From Sphingomonas sp. IBVSS2 (lineage in GTDB: Bacteria > Pseudomonadota > Alphaproteobacteria > Sphingomonadales > Sphingomonadaceae), in contig NZ_NFUR01000001.1 of NCBI RefSeq assembly GCF_002127225.1, forward strand, positions 187,592 through 251,591: 64,000 nt of DNA. Direction: 5' to 3'. The notes beneath the pieces were generated by a model. That model searched no databases. It was not told the origin of the DNA and saw only the letters and a list, made by a program, of their open reading frames with translations. The position numbers were made by a program, and so were the translations under genes. Shown here piece after piece: positions 55,667-62,880 of this stretch. Within the stretch, counting starts at the first letter, position 1, and each line of letters begins with the position of its first letter.

Positions 55667-56923
55667 TTGGCGAACGTAACCAAAGAAGAATTGATCGCGA
55701 GCAATGGCGCATCCCTGATCGGCTGGACGCAGGAAGGCACGGGCGCTGTCACACGGACCGTCGAGGATCGACTTCGCGACACGCTCTCGATGGCCGACTT
55801 CCTGCCTGTGGGATATATGGCCGATGGCTCCGTCGACTATACCGGCGAGATCCAGGCCGCCATCGATGCGGCGATCGCCTCCCATCGGGCATTGCTCGTC
55901 CCTGCCGGCACGTTCGGCGTGCGCGGCAGCGGCCTCTTCATCGCGGATGGCATCCGGCTATCCGGTCAGGGCGCCGAGAACAGTTGCTGGAAGAATATCG
56001 GCGGGCCGGTGCTGAACCTGACGGGCGAGCATATCCACGTCAGCGACATCCGGTTCTGGTCGGTCGCGGGCGGTGCCACCATCGTCCAGAACGGCCTGGT
56101 CGCGCAATCGAGGTTCGAACGGGTTCACCTGTTCCAGGATGATCCCGCCAACCCGGTTTGGAGCAACGCCGCGCACGAATATGTCGACAACCGATTCGAG
56201 AATTGCCTGTTGCAGCACGTCACCGACAGCATGGTTCACGCCTTCGATCTCGTTGCCGTGGCGGGCCTGATCAACGACAATGTCTGGCGCGGGTGCCGGA
56301 TCCAGAATTGCGGCACCAGGCATTTCTTCAATCTCGAATCGACGAGCCTGGGGCCGCAATTCTCGAACAAGTTCGAGGACCTTACCTTCGAGGTGTGCCT
56401 GGGCGGCGGCATTCGCATCCGCGGCGCCAATTTCGTCATCGACAATTGCCAGAACTGGGACGCCGGCATCGGCGCGATCGTCAACGACTTCTACGATATC
56501 GACCGGAACGTGGCGGGCACCGTCTGCGCCGGCCGGATCCGGGATTGCGGGCGCTGGAGCGGGACGATGGGCGCCGGCAAATATGACGTGAGCCTGCCCG
56601 GCGGCGGCGGCGCCGGCATCGAGATCACGGACTGCCGTGCGATCGGGAGCGGGGACAGCTTCACCGTCAATGCGCGGCACAATGCGATCCGGGTCTCCGG
56701 GGTGATCCCGAATGTGCTGACCATCACCGATGGCGACGGCGCGCTGACCGACAATGCCGCATTCGGCTATTTCGACAGCTGGGGCGAGTATCGGGTGCGC
56801 GGGCGCAAGGTCCTGGGCGAGCGCGGTGCCGCGGTCGGGGATGCCACCGCCGGCACCATCGTCGATACCGTCAACCTGCTCCTGGCGCGCCTGCGCGCAC
56901 ACGGGTTGATCGAAAACAGCTGA
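55667..56923 (+). CDS. GTA-cluster tailspike-like beta-helix protein A
   Basis: A 418-residue tailspike-like protein. Residues 1-45 are the adaptor, with V-T-R-T-V-E-D-R-L-R-D-T-L-S. From about residue 60 a right-handed beta-helix is indicated (A-L-L-V-P-A-G-T-F-G-V, then many N/D/G-turn rungs), and the end is L-L-A-R-L-R-A-H-G-L-I-E-N-S. Adaptor and ending match orphan tailspike 1 in the oxidase operon. Start is TTG 55667 with AGGAGA upstream. It occupies the gap between tape measure and gp12. Binding or cleaving a recipient's surface polysaccharide is inferred from the fold class. Confidence 0.75.
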   Translation: MANVTKEELIASNGASLIGWTQEGTGAVTRTVEDRLRDTLSMADFLPVGYMADGSVDYTGEIQAAIDAAIASHRALLVPAGTFGVRGSGLFIADGIRLSGQGAENSCWKNIGGPVLNLTGEHIHVSDIRFWSVAGGATIVQNGLVAQSRFERVHLFQDDPANPVWSNAAHEYVDNRFENCLLQHVTDSMVHAFDLVAVAGLINDNVWRGCRIQNCGTRHFFNLESTSLGPQFSNKFEDLTFEVCLGGGIRIRGANFVIDNCQNWDAGIGAIVNDFYDIDRNVAGTVCAGRIRDCGRWSGTMGAGKYDVSLPGGGGAGIEITDCRAIGSGDSFTVNARHNAIRVSGVIPNVLTITDGDGALTDNAAFGYFDSWGEYRVRGRKVLGERGAAVGDATAGTIVDTVNLLLARLRAHGLIENS

Positions 56924-56930
56924 TCGCGGC

Positions 56931-56987
56931 GGCGCCAGAGGGCCCGACGTGCGGGCGAACGCTCCCGGACCCGGGCCCCCTGGCGCT
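56931..56987. terminator. Hairpin between tailspike A and DUF1993
   Basis: GC-rich arms 56931-56946 and 56972-56987 pair with one or two mismatches around a 25-nt loop, between two convergent genes. No T run follows. Confidence 0.4.
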
Positions 56988-57003
56988 GGCACATATGCGA
57001 TAG

Positions 57004-57570
57004 TCAGCCCCCCGAGCCCGCTCCCGGCCGGACATAGGCGAGCATGTGCGAGACATAGTCGCGCTTGCCCAGTTTGATGCCGCGGCCGCGCAGGATCGCG
57101 TAGGCAGTGACGAGGTGGAAATAGAATTGGGGCAGCGCCCAATCCCGCACATAATGCGCGCCCGTCATATCGAAATTCAGCCCGCCGGCGACGTCCAGCG
57201 CGATCGCGGCGTCCGCGCCGTCGTCCAGCGCCTGCGCATCGAGCCCTGCCAGCAGGGCGAGAGTCTCGTCGATACGGGCGATCGCATCGGCGATCGAGCC
57301 GGGGTGCGACCGCGCGCCTCGGCCCTCGGCCACCAGCGTTTCGCGCAACTCCGGCAACGGCACGCCGCGAAGGCGGGTAACGGCTTCGACTGCCTGCACG
57401 CAGGCGAAGCGGACCTGGGTCGCCAGGGGGAACATATCGGGCGCGATGCTCTCGGCCAGCAGCGCTTCGGCCTCCGCTTCGGGGAGCTGCTTTCGCGCCT
57501 TGTCGAGCCAGGCGGACAGAGCACGCAGCATCTGGGCAAAGGTCGGGACGAGAAGATTGGTGGGCGACAT
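57004..57570 (-). CDS. DUF1993 family protein, antisense within the GTA cluster
   Basis: A 188-residue cytoplasmic helical protein of the DUF1993 type (DinB-like four-helix bundle). It shows L-V-P-T-F-A-Q-M-L-R-A-L, F-A-C-V-Q-A-V-E-A-V-T-R-L-R-G and the H-Y-V-R-D-W-A-L-P-Q-F-Y-F-H motif. It is the only leftward gene inside the GTA cluster and is unrelated to virion structure. Between its start and the next tailspike lies a 31-bp remnant of another tailspike 3' end, so it looks like cargo brought in with or between spike cassettes. Confidence 0.8.
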   Translation of the reverse strand: MSPTNLLVPTFAQMLRALSAWLDKARKQLPEAEAEALLAESIAPDMFPLATQVRFACVQAVEAVTRLRGVPLPELRETLVAEGRGARSHPGSIADAIARIDETLALLAGLDAQALDDGADAAIALDVAGGLNFDMTGAHYVRDWALPQFYFHLVTAYAILRGRGIKLGKRDYVSHMLAYVRPGAGSGG

Positions 57571-57680
57571 GATCTTCCTGGAACCTGGAGTTTCGCGAAT
57601 CCCGCGGCGCCGCGACCATGCGGAGCCTGTGAGCCGTAGCCGGCACGGCCGGCCATGGCCATCGGCGAGGGGCGCCGGGG

Positions 57681-57711
57681 CGCACGGGCCAATCGAGAAC
57701 AACTGATCGCG
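57681..57711 (+). pseudogene. Remnant of a tailspike 3' end
   Basis: This stretch matches the end of tailspike gene A (56896-56928) at about 85 percent with one 2-bp gap, including the stop codon and the bases after it. In frame it reads A-H-G-P-I-E-N-N-stop against A-H-G-L-I-E-N-S-stop. The preceding sequence is not recognisably tailspike, so only the tip of an older copy survives. Confidence 0.55.
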
Positions 57712-57766
57712 ACCGCATCGGGCGGCGGCACCGGTGCGGAGGATTGATTCAACAAGGAGACGCGTG

Positions 57767-59422
57767 GTGAGTTATGTAACCGACACCGATCTGGCGGCGA
57801 CCGGCCCCAGCCAGGGTGCAGCGATGGTCGGCTTCGCGCAGGCACTTGACGGCGCGGTATCGCGCACGGTCAGCGACAAGGCGCGCGAGATCAAGTCATT
57901 CGAGGATTGGGGGGCACGGCCGGATGATCCGCTGCAGAGCAAGAGCGACCTGCTGGCGGCGATCACCGCGGCATGGGAATCCGCGCTGGAGAACGGGCAC
58001 GACCTGTATCATCCGGGCGGCGTCTACGACATCGGCGCGGCGCATTTTCCCTGGCGCGCAGCCGGCGCCGCGCAACTGCTCGACTGCAAGAACATCACGA
58101 TCTGGGGCAACGGCCCGCGATCGGTGTTCAAGACCAGTTCGGGGGAATTCGGCTGGGACGTGTTCCAGCTGCATAGTCTCAAGAACATCCATTTTCGTAA
58201 CCTGGCCATCACCGCGGAGCTGACCGCCGAGGGAGATGTGGACGGGGCCAACGCCATCAGCGTCACCGGCGGCTATGACAACGTCACGTTGCTCGACATC
58301 TGGTGCTACGACCTGCCTTCGCGTGTCCGGTTCGTAGATACCGGCGACGAACATCTCGACGGCGGCGCGGCGCTGTCGGTGCAAAGCGAGGGCAGTGGTC
58401 GCGAGATGGGTAGCCTGACGGCGCGCGTCTTCGCCAAGGGTTGTGCCATCGGCTTCGGCTTCTCGGCGGATCCGGTGCCGCTGCTGGCGAAGAAGCCCGC
58501 AATCAAGGTCGACCTGGTCGCCGAGGATTGCTGGCAGGCGATCCAGTATAATGGCGCGCCGCCCACTGTGCCGGCCGTTCCCGCCACCAACCCGCCCACC
58601 CGCGTATCGGTCCAGCTTCCGGCGGGAGTCCATGTAGGCATCATGGTCCGTGCACAGGCGATCAATTGCCAGACGGACGTGGCGCTGGGCCGGGCCTATG
58701 GTGTCGCCGTCGATTGTCAGGTGATCACCACCAAGACCGCCGATGCCCGCCGGCGCGACCCGAATGGTCGGATCTGGTGGGGCGCGCGGCAGGCCGTCCA
58801 GGCGCTTTGGTGCACCTATGCCAAGAATTCGCAGCTTCGCGTGACGGGCAACAAGGGCGAATGCGACTACAAGGCCCAGATCGGCGGTGCTGACGACAAC
58901 GGCAGCGGCACGCCCACCGAGCAGTGCGATATCTTCCTCGATCTGGGCGGAACGCAGATCGGCGCGACCGGCGCGCCGGTCGCGCCGGAGCAGGCGATCA
59001 GGGAAGTCGTCGTTGGCGGCGCATCCGTCACCGCGTGCACGCTGTCGGTGACGCCGGCGACCGGCACCGTTCCGCCCGGCTTCCTCGATGCCGCGCGCGG
59101 CAATTTCGTGCTCCAGGGAGGCAGGCTGAGCAGCATCAAGCTGATGGGGGCCGATCCGATGGCGACACTGGCGGAAGTAAAAGCCCAGGACGGCGGCGTG
59201 GCGGTACGCCAGATCGCGTCGAGCGTCCCCGGCCAGCCAGTGCTCGTCGTGCTCAACGACGCCAATGTCCGGGTCGCGGCACTGCGCAACGACGGCGCGA
59301 TGATGACCGAGGCGATCGTACCGGCAGATGTCGGCGAAGAGGTCGCCGGCGCGGTTCCCTTCTACGACAACAGCAATACGCTGGTGGGCTACGCGCTGCT
59401 GCACAAGGCCGCCACGCGCTGA
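57767..59422 (+). CDS. GTA-cluster tailspike-like beta-helix protein B
   Basis: A 551-residue tailspike-like protein. Its adaptor (residues 1-50) aligns without gaps to that of orphan tailspike 1: S-Q-G-A-A-M-V-G-F-A-Q, then A-V-S-R-T-V-S-D-K-A-R-E, then a D-W-G in place of D-F-G. A beta-helix with I-T-I-W-G-N-G-P, I-H-F-R-N-L-A-I-T and V-T-L-L-D-I-W rungs runs to about residue 390, followed by a C-terminal beta region. The A-H-G-L-I ending is absent. Start GTG 57767 lies 7 nt after AAGGAG; GTG 57764 is the alternative. A hairpin separates it from gp12. Confidence 0.75.
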   Translation: MSYVTDTDLAATGPSQGAAMVGFAQALDGAVSRTVSDKAREIKSFEDWGARPDDPLQSKSDLLAAITAAWESALENGHDLYHPGGVYDIGAAHFPWRAAGAAQLLDCKNITIWGNGPRSVFKTSSGEFGWDVFQLHSLKNIHFRNLAITAELTAEGDVDGANAISVTGGYDNVTLLDIWCYDLPSRVRFVDTGDEHLDGGAALSVQSEGSGREMGSLTARVFAKGCAIGFGFSADPVPLLAKKPAIKVDLVAEDCWQAIQYNGAPPTVPAVPATNPPTRVSVQLPAGVHVGIMVRAQAINCQTDVALGRAYGVAVDCQVITTKTADARRRDPNGRIWWGARQAVQALWCTYAKNSQLRVTGNKGECDYKAQIGGADDNGSGTPTEQCDIFLDLGGTQIGATGAPVAPEQAIREVVVGGASVTACTLSVTPATGTVPPGFLDAARGNFVLQGGRLSSIKLMGADPMATLAEVKAQDGGVAVRQIASSVPGQPVLVVLNDANVRVAALRNDGAMMTEAIVPADVGEEVAGAVPFYDNSNTLVGYALLHKAATR

Positions 59423-59427
59423 ACCGA

Positions 59428-59458
59428 GGCGCCCGGGGGTTTCACATCCCCGGGCGCC
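59428..59458. terminator. Hairpin between tailspike B and gp12
   Basis: A perfect 11-bp stem (59428-59438 with 59448-59458) and a 9-nt loop follow 6 bp after the tailspike stop. The T run is weak (ATCTTCC), so partial termination or 3'-end protection is more likely than a full stop of transcription into gp12. Confidence 0.5.
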
Positions 59459-59488
59459 ATCTTCCCCCCCAGAGCAAGGGAATAGCAG

Positions 59489-61699
59489 ATGGCCCACTGG
59501 CTGGCGGCCGAGCGCCGCGGGCAGGCCGAAGGCGTGCTCTCGCGCTTCGACCCCGCTTATTGGACGGTCAACTTCCCGCGGCCGATGATGGCGGCGGTGA
59601 CCACCACCGCGCCCGATGCGCTGCGGGTGGACCTGGTCTTCTATCGCCAGGACGACCTCGCCGGCCTGATCTGGGAGGCCGAGGACCGGCACGACCACCC
59701 GCTGCTGCGCTACGAGACCGCGCGGGACTTTCGCGACTGCCGGCTGCGCTTCCGCTGGCGCTCGTCAGGCGTGAAGCCGCTCGACGCGGTGCACGGTCCG
59801 GTGCTGACGATCGAGGGGCACGATGCCGCCGGCGATCCGCGCGCCTGGTATGTCCGGCTGTGGAACTATGCCGAGGGGACGCCGGAGGACGCGCTGGTCT
59901 CGATCGACTTCGCGCAGTTGCAGGGCGGGTTCCTGCTGCCGGACGAGGCCGACCCGGTGTGGAGCGGCGATGTCGACCGCATGTTCGTCTCGCTGGTGGC
60001 GCCGGGCCATAGCGGAGCGGATGCCGATCTGGCGGCACCAGCCGAGGGCTGGGTCGAGCTGAGCCAGATCGCCTGCGAGGGGCCGGGCTCGGTGCTGGCG
60101 ATGGGCGATGCGATCGTGCCCGAGCACGGGCTGGAGATCGCCAATGGCTATGACGACAATTATCACCTGACGCCCGAGCGGCTGCTGCGCAACATGGTCC
60201 AGCTCGGCTGGCGCGGCGCGATCCTGCACTATGTGGGGATGAGCCATTATTTCCGGCTCGAGGCCAGTTCGGGCGGCCATTATGTCAGCCTGGGCGCGAC
60301 GGCGCTGAACGTGGCGTGCCGGGCCTGGCACGCGGACTATGCGCGGCGGGCCCGGGCGCTGGGCTATGCGCTGATCCTGTCGCTGTCCTACGAACTGTTC
60401 GACCGGCATTGCTGGGGCGACTGGAAGCAGCGCGCGGCAGATGGATCGCCGGCGCTGACCGGCTGGGAGCCCCCCTCCACCTTGCTCTCGCCCGCCCATG
60501 CGGGGGCGATGGCCTATCTCCAGGCGGTGGCGCGCGAATTCGCCGGGATCGCGAAGGACGCGGGCCTCGAGGTGCGCTTCCAGATCGGCGAGCCCTGGTG
60601 GTGGACGCTGCCCGACGGAAGCCTGTGCATCCACGACGCGGCGGCCCGGGCGGCGCTGGCCGGGGCAAGCGACGTGCCGGCGGCAGCGGGGGCGCTGCTC
60701 GCCGCATCGACGCTGGCGCTGCGCGACGCGGTGCGCACGATGGATGCCGGGGCGGAGCTGCTGCTGCTGGTCTACACGCCGACCGCGCTGACCGCTCCGG
60801 CGGCGAACGTGCCGATCGGCTGGGCGGCGCCCGCCTTCGACGTGCTGCAGCTGGAGGACTATGACTGGGCCGCCACCGGCAACGAAGCGGCGAGCGCGCG
60901 CGGGATCGCGACGGTGACGGCGCGGCTCGGCTATCCCGTGACGGATCAGCACTATCTCGCCGGCTTCGCGCTGCGGCCCGAGGATCGCCGGCAGTGGCGG
61001 CACATCGAAGCCGCGGCGGCGCGGGCAAGGCAGCGCGGCGTGGCCCGCACCTTCCTATGGGCGCTGCCCCAGGTGCTGCGCGACGGCTTCGTGCATTTCG
61101 ATCAGGAGGAAGTGATGGACGCGTTCGACGACGTGCTGTTCCCGCTCGCGCTGGGACGCGAGGCGGAAGTGGCGCCCGAGGTCTCGACTTCGATCGTGAC
61201 CAGTGCCGGCGGGCAGGAGAAGCGCAACGCCGAATGGGCCGAGGCGCGGACCCATTATGATGTGGGGCCCGGATTGCGCTCCGAGGACGACATCGCCGAA
61301 CTGCTCGCCTTCTTCCGGGCGCGCATGGGGCCGGCGCGCGGCTTCCGCCTGCGCGACCCCTTCGATTGCGAGGCGTGGGACGAGTTGATCGGCACGGGCG
61401 ACGGCACGACCGCGCGGTTCGCGCTGGTACGGCGCTACGGCGACGTGGCGCGGCGGATCACCCGGCCGATCGCCGCGACGGTGCGGATCGCGGTCGACGG
61501 GGCGGAGACCGGGGATTTCGTGCTCGGCGCGGGCGGGATGGTGACGCTGGGCCGGGCGCCGGCCGCGGGAGCGGTGGTGCGCGCCAGCTTCGTGTTCGAC
61601 GTGCCGGTGCGCTTCGCCGACGACCGGCTGCAGGTGAGCCGGGCGACCTTCCTGGCCGGCGCGCTCGCCTCGGTGCCGCTGGTCGAGATCCGCGAATGA
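59489..61699 (+). CDS. GTA gp12 (DUF2460) fused to a large glycosidase-like N-terminal region
   Basis: A 736-residue protein. The C-terminal part (about 544-736) is DUF2460, the RcGTA gp12 distal-tail domain: F-D-D-V-L-F-P-L-A-L-G-R-E, then G-G-Q-E-K-R-N-A-E-W-A-E-A-R-T-H-Y-D-V-G and G-F-R-L-R-D-P-F-D. RcGTA gp12 itself is only about 200 residues. The preceding 540 residues comprise a beta-rich region (1 to about 210) and a likely TIM-barrel region (about 220-540), with Q-I-G-E-P-W-W-W (Glu368), L-L-L-V-Y-T-P-T and Q-L-E-D-Y-D-W. A cell-wall or polysaccharide hydrolase role is inferred. It overlaps gp13 by 4 bp. Confidence 0.8.
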   Translation: MAHWLAAERRGQAEGVLSRFDPAYWTVNFPRPMMAAVTTTAPDALRVDLVFYRQDDLAGLIWEAEDRHDHPLLRYETARDFRDCRLRFRWRSSGVKPLDAVHGPVLTIEGHDAAGDPRAWYVRLWNYAEGTPEDALVSIDFAQLQGGFLLPDEADPVWSGDVDRMFVSLVAPGHSGADADLAAPAEGWVELSQIACEGPGSVLAMGDAIVPEHGLEIANGYDDNYHLTPERLLRNMVQLGWRGAILHYVGMSHYFRLEASSGGHYVSLGATALNVACRAWHADYARRARALGYALILSLSYELFDRHCWGDWKQRAADGSPALTGWEPPSTLLSPAHAGAMAYLQAVAREFAGIAKDAGLEVRFQIGEPWWWTLPDGSLCIHDAAARAALAGASDVPAAAGALLAASTLALRDAVRTMDAGAELLLLVYTPTALTAPAANVPIGWAAPAFDVLQLEDYDWAATGNEAASARGIATVTARLGYPVTDQHYLAGFALRPEDRRQWRHIEAAAARARQRGVARTFLWALPQVLRDGFVHFDQEEVMDAFDDVLFPLALGREAEVAPEVSTSIVTSAGGQEKRNAEWAEARTHYDVGPGLRSEDDIAELLAFFRARMGPARGFRLRDPFDCEAWDELIGTGDGTTARFALVRRYGDVARRITRPIAATVRIAVDGAETGDFVLGAGGMVTLGRAPAAGAVVRASFVFDVPVRFADDRLQVSRATFLAGALASVPLVEIRE

Positions 61700-62499
61700 G
61701 CTGGCTGGAAGGGGCGCTCACCACGCTGGCCCTGTGCTGGCGGATCGAACGGTGCGACGGCGTGACGATCGGGCTGACCGCGCATGACCGCGACCTGGAG
61801 TGGAACGGGCTGGTGCATCGCGCGGCTCCCGGCATGGTGCCGAGCGCGATCACCCGCGGGGCGGGGCTCGATCCCGGCGGCATGGACGTGACCGGCGCGC
61901 TGACCAGCGCGGCGATCAGCGAGGCCGATCTGCTCGCCGGGCGCTGGGACGGGGCGCGGGTGACGATCTTTGCCTGCGACTGGACCGATCCGGCGAACCA
62001 GGTCGCGCTGGGCGAAGGGACGATCGGCGCTGTCGAGACTCGCGACGGCGTGCTGACCGCCGAATTGCGCGGCGCGATGGCCGCGCTCGAGCGGCCGGTG
62101 GCGGAGGAGACCTCGCCCGAATGCCGCGCCGCGCTGGGGGATCGGCGCTGCCGGGTGGCGATGGCGGGTCGGAAGCGGTTCGCCCTGGTGACCGCGATCG
62201 AGGATACGGTGCTCCTGCTCGATGCCGCGGAGCCTCTGCCCAATGCCTATGGCCAGGGGCGGTTGCGCTGGATCGGCGGGGCCAATTCCGGACTGGACGA
62301 TGCGATCCTCCGCTCCGACGGCGCGACCGTGACGCTGCGCCGGCCGCCACGCTTCGATGCCCCGGGCAGGGTGCTGCTGATCGAAGGCTGCGACAAGACG
62401 CTGGCCATGTGCGCGGCACGCTTCGGCAATGCCCTCAACTTCCGCGGCGAGCCCTATCTGCCGGGCATCGACCTGCTGACCCGCTATCCGGGCGGATGA
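61696..62499 (+). CDS. GTA gp13 baseplate hub (DUF2163)
   Basis: A 267-residue DUF2163 protein, the hub at the GTA tail tip. Four cysteines at 143, 152, 232 and 239 (S-P-E-C, R-R-C-R, E-G-C-D, A-M-C-A) lie at the family's conserved positions, which are thought to bind an iron-sulfur cluster in RcGTA. The final A-R-F-G-N-A-L-N-F-R-G-E-P-Y-L-P-G is the family signature. Coupled by 4-bp overlaps to gp12 and gp14. Confidence 0.92.
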   Translation: MSWLEGALTTLALCWRIERCDGVTIGLTAHDRDLEWNGLVHRAAPGMVPSAITRGAGLDPGGMDVTGALTSAAISEADLLAGRWDGARVTIFACDWTDPANQVALGEGTIGAVETRDGVLTAELRGAMAALERPVAEETSPECRAALGDRRCRVAMAGRKRFALVTAIEDTVLLLDAAEPLPNAYGQGRLRWIGGANSGLDDAILRSDGATVTLRRPPRFDAPGRVLLIEGCDKTLAMCAARFGNALNFRGEPYLPGIDLLTRYPGG

Positions 62500-62879
62500 G
62501 CGGCGACCTGGTGCTCGCCCGCGCGCGTGCGGCGATCGGCACGCGCTTCCGGCCGCGAGGGCGGACGCCGGAGAGCGGCTTCGACTGTGTCGGACTGGCC
62601 GGATGGGCGCACCGGCGGGCGGTGCCCGCCGGTTATGCGATGCGCAGCGCCGACACGGGGCGCGTGGCGGCCGTGGCGGAAGCCGCGGGACTGGTTCCGG
62701 CGGAGGGGCGGCGCGCAGGGGACTTGGTGCTGCTCGCGAGCGGCGCGGGGCAAATGCATCTGGGCATCGATAGCGGGACGGGCCTGGTCCATGCCGACGC
62801 GATGCTGCGCCGGGTGGTGGAGCGGCCCGATCCGCTGCCCTGGCCGGTGATCGGCCGCTGGCGACGAAAGGAGGACTGA
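62496..62879 (+). CDS. GTA gp14 NlpC/P60-type cell-wall peptidase
   Basis: A 127-residue NlpC/P60 peptidase carried at the tail tip to open recipient peptidoglycan. The catalytic Cys31 is in S-G-F-D-C-V-G-L, the His in G-Q-M-H-L-G-I (His88), and L-V-H-A-D follows. All key residues are intact, so the particle should keep this activity. Confidence 0.92.
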   Translation: MSGDLVLARARAAIGTRFRPRGRTPESGFDCVGLAGWAHRRAVPAGYAMRSADTGRVAAVAEAAGLVPAEGRRAGDLVLLASGAGQMHLGIDSGTGLVHADAMLRRVVERPDPLPWPVIGRWRRKED

Positions 62880-62880
62880 C

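Noticed and set aside
55659..55675. GAAC-N9-GAAC across the start of GTA tailspike A as a LexA box
   Set aside because: Spacer of 9 and position over the ribosome site and start codon; likely chance.
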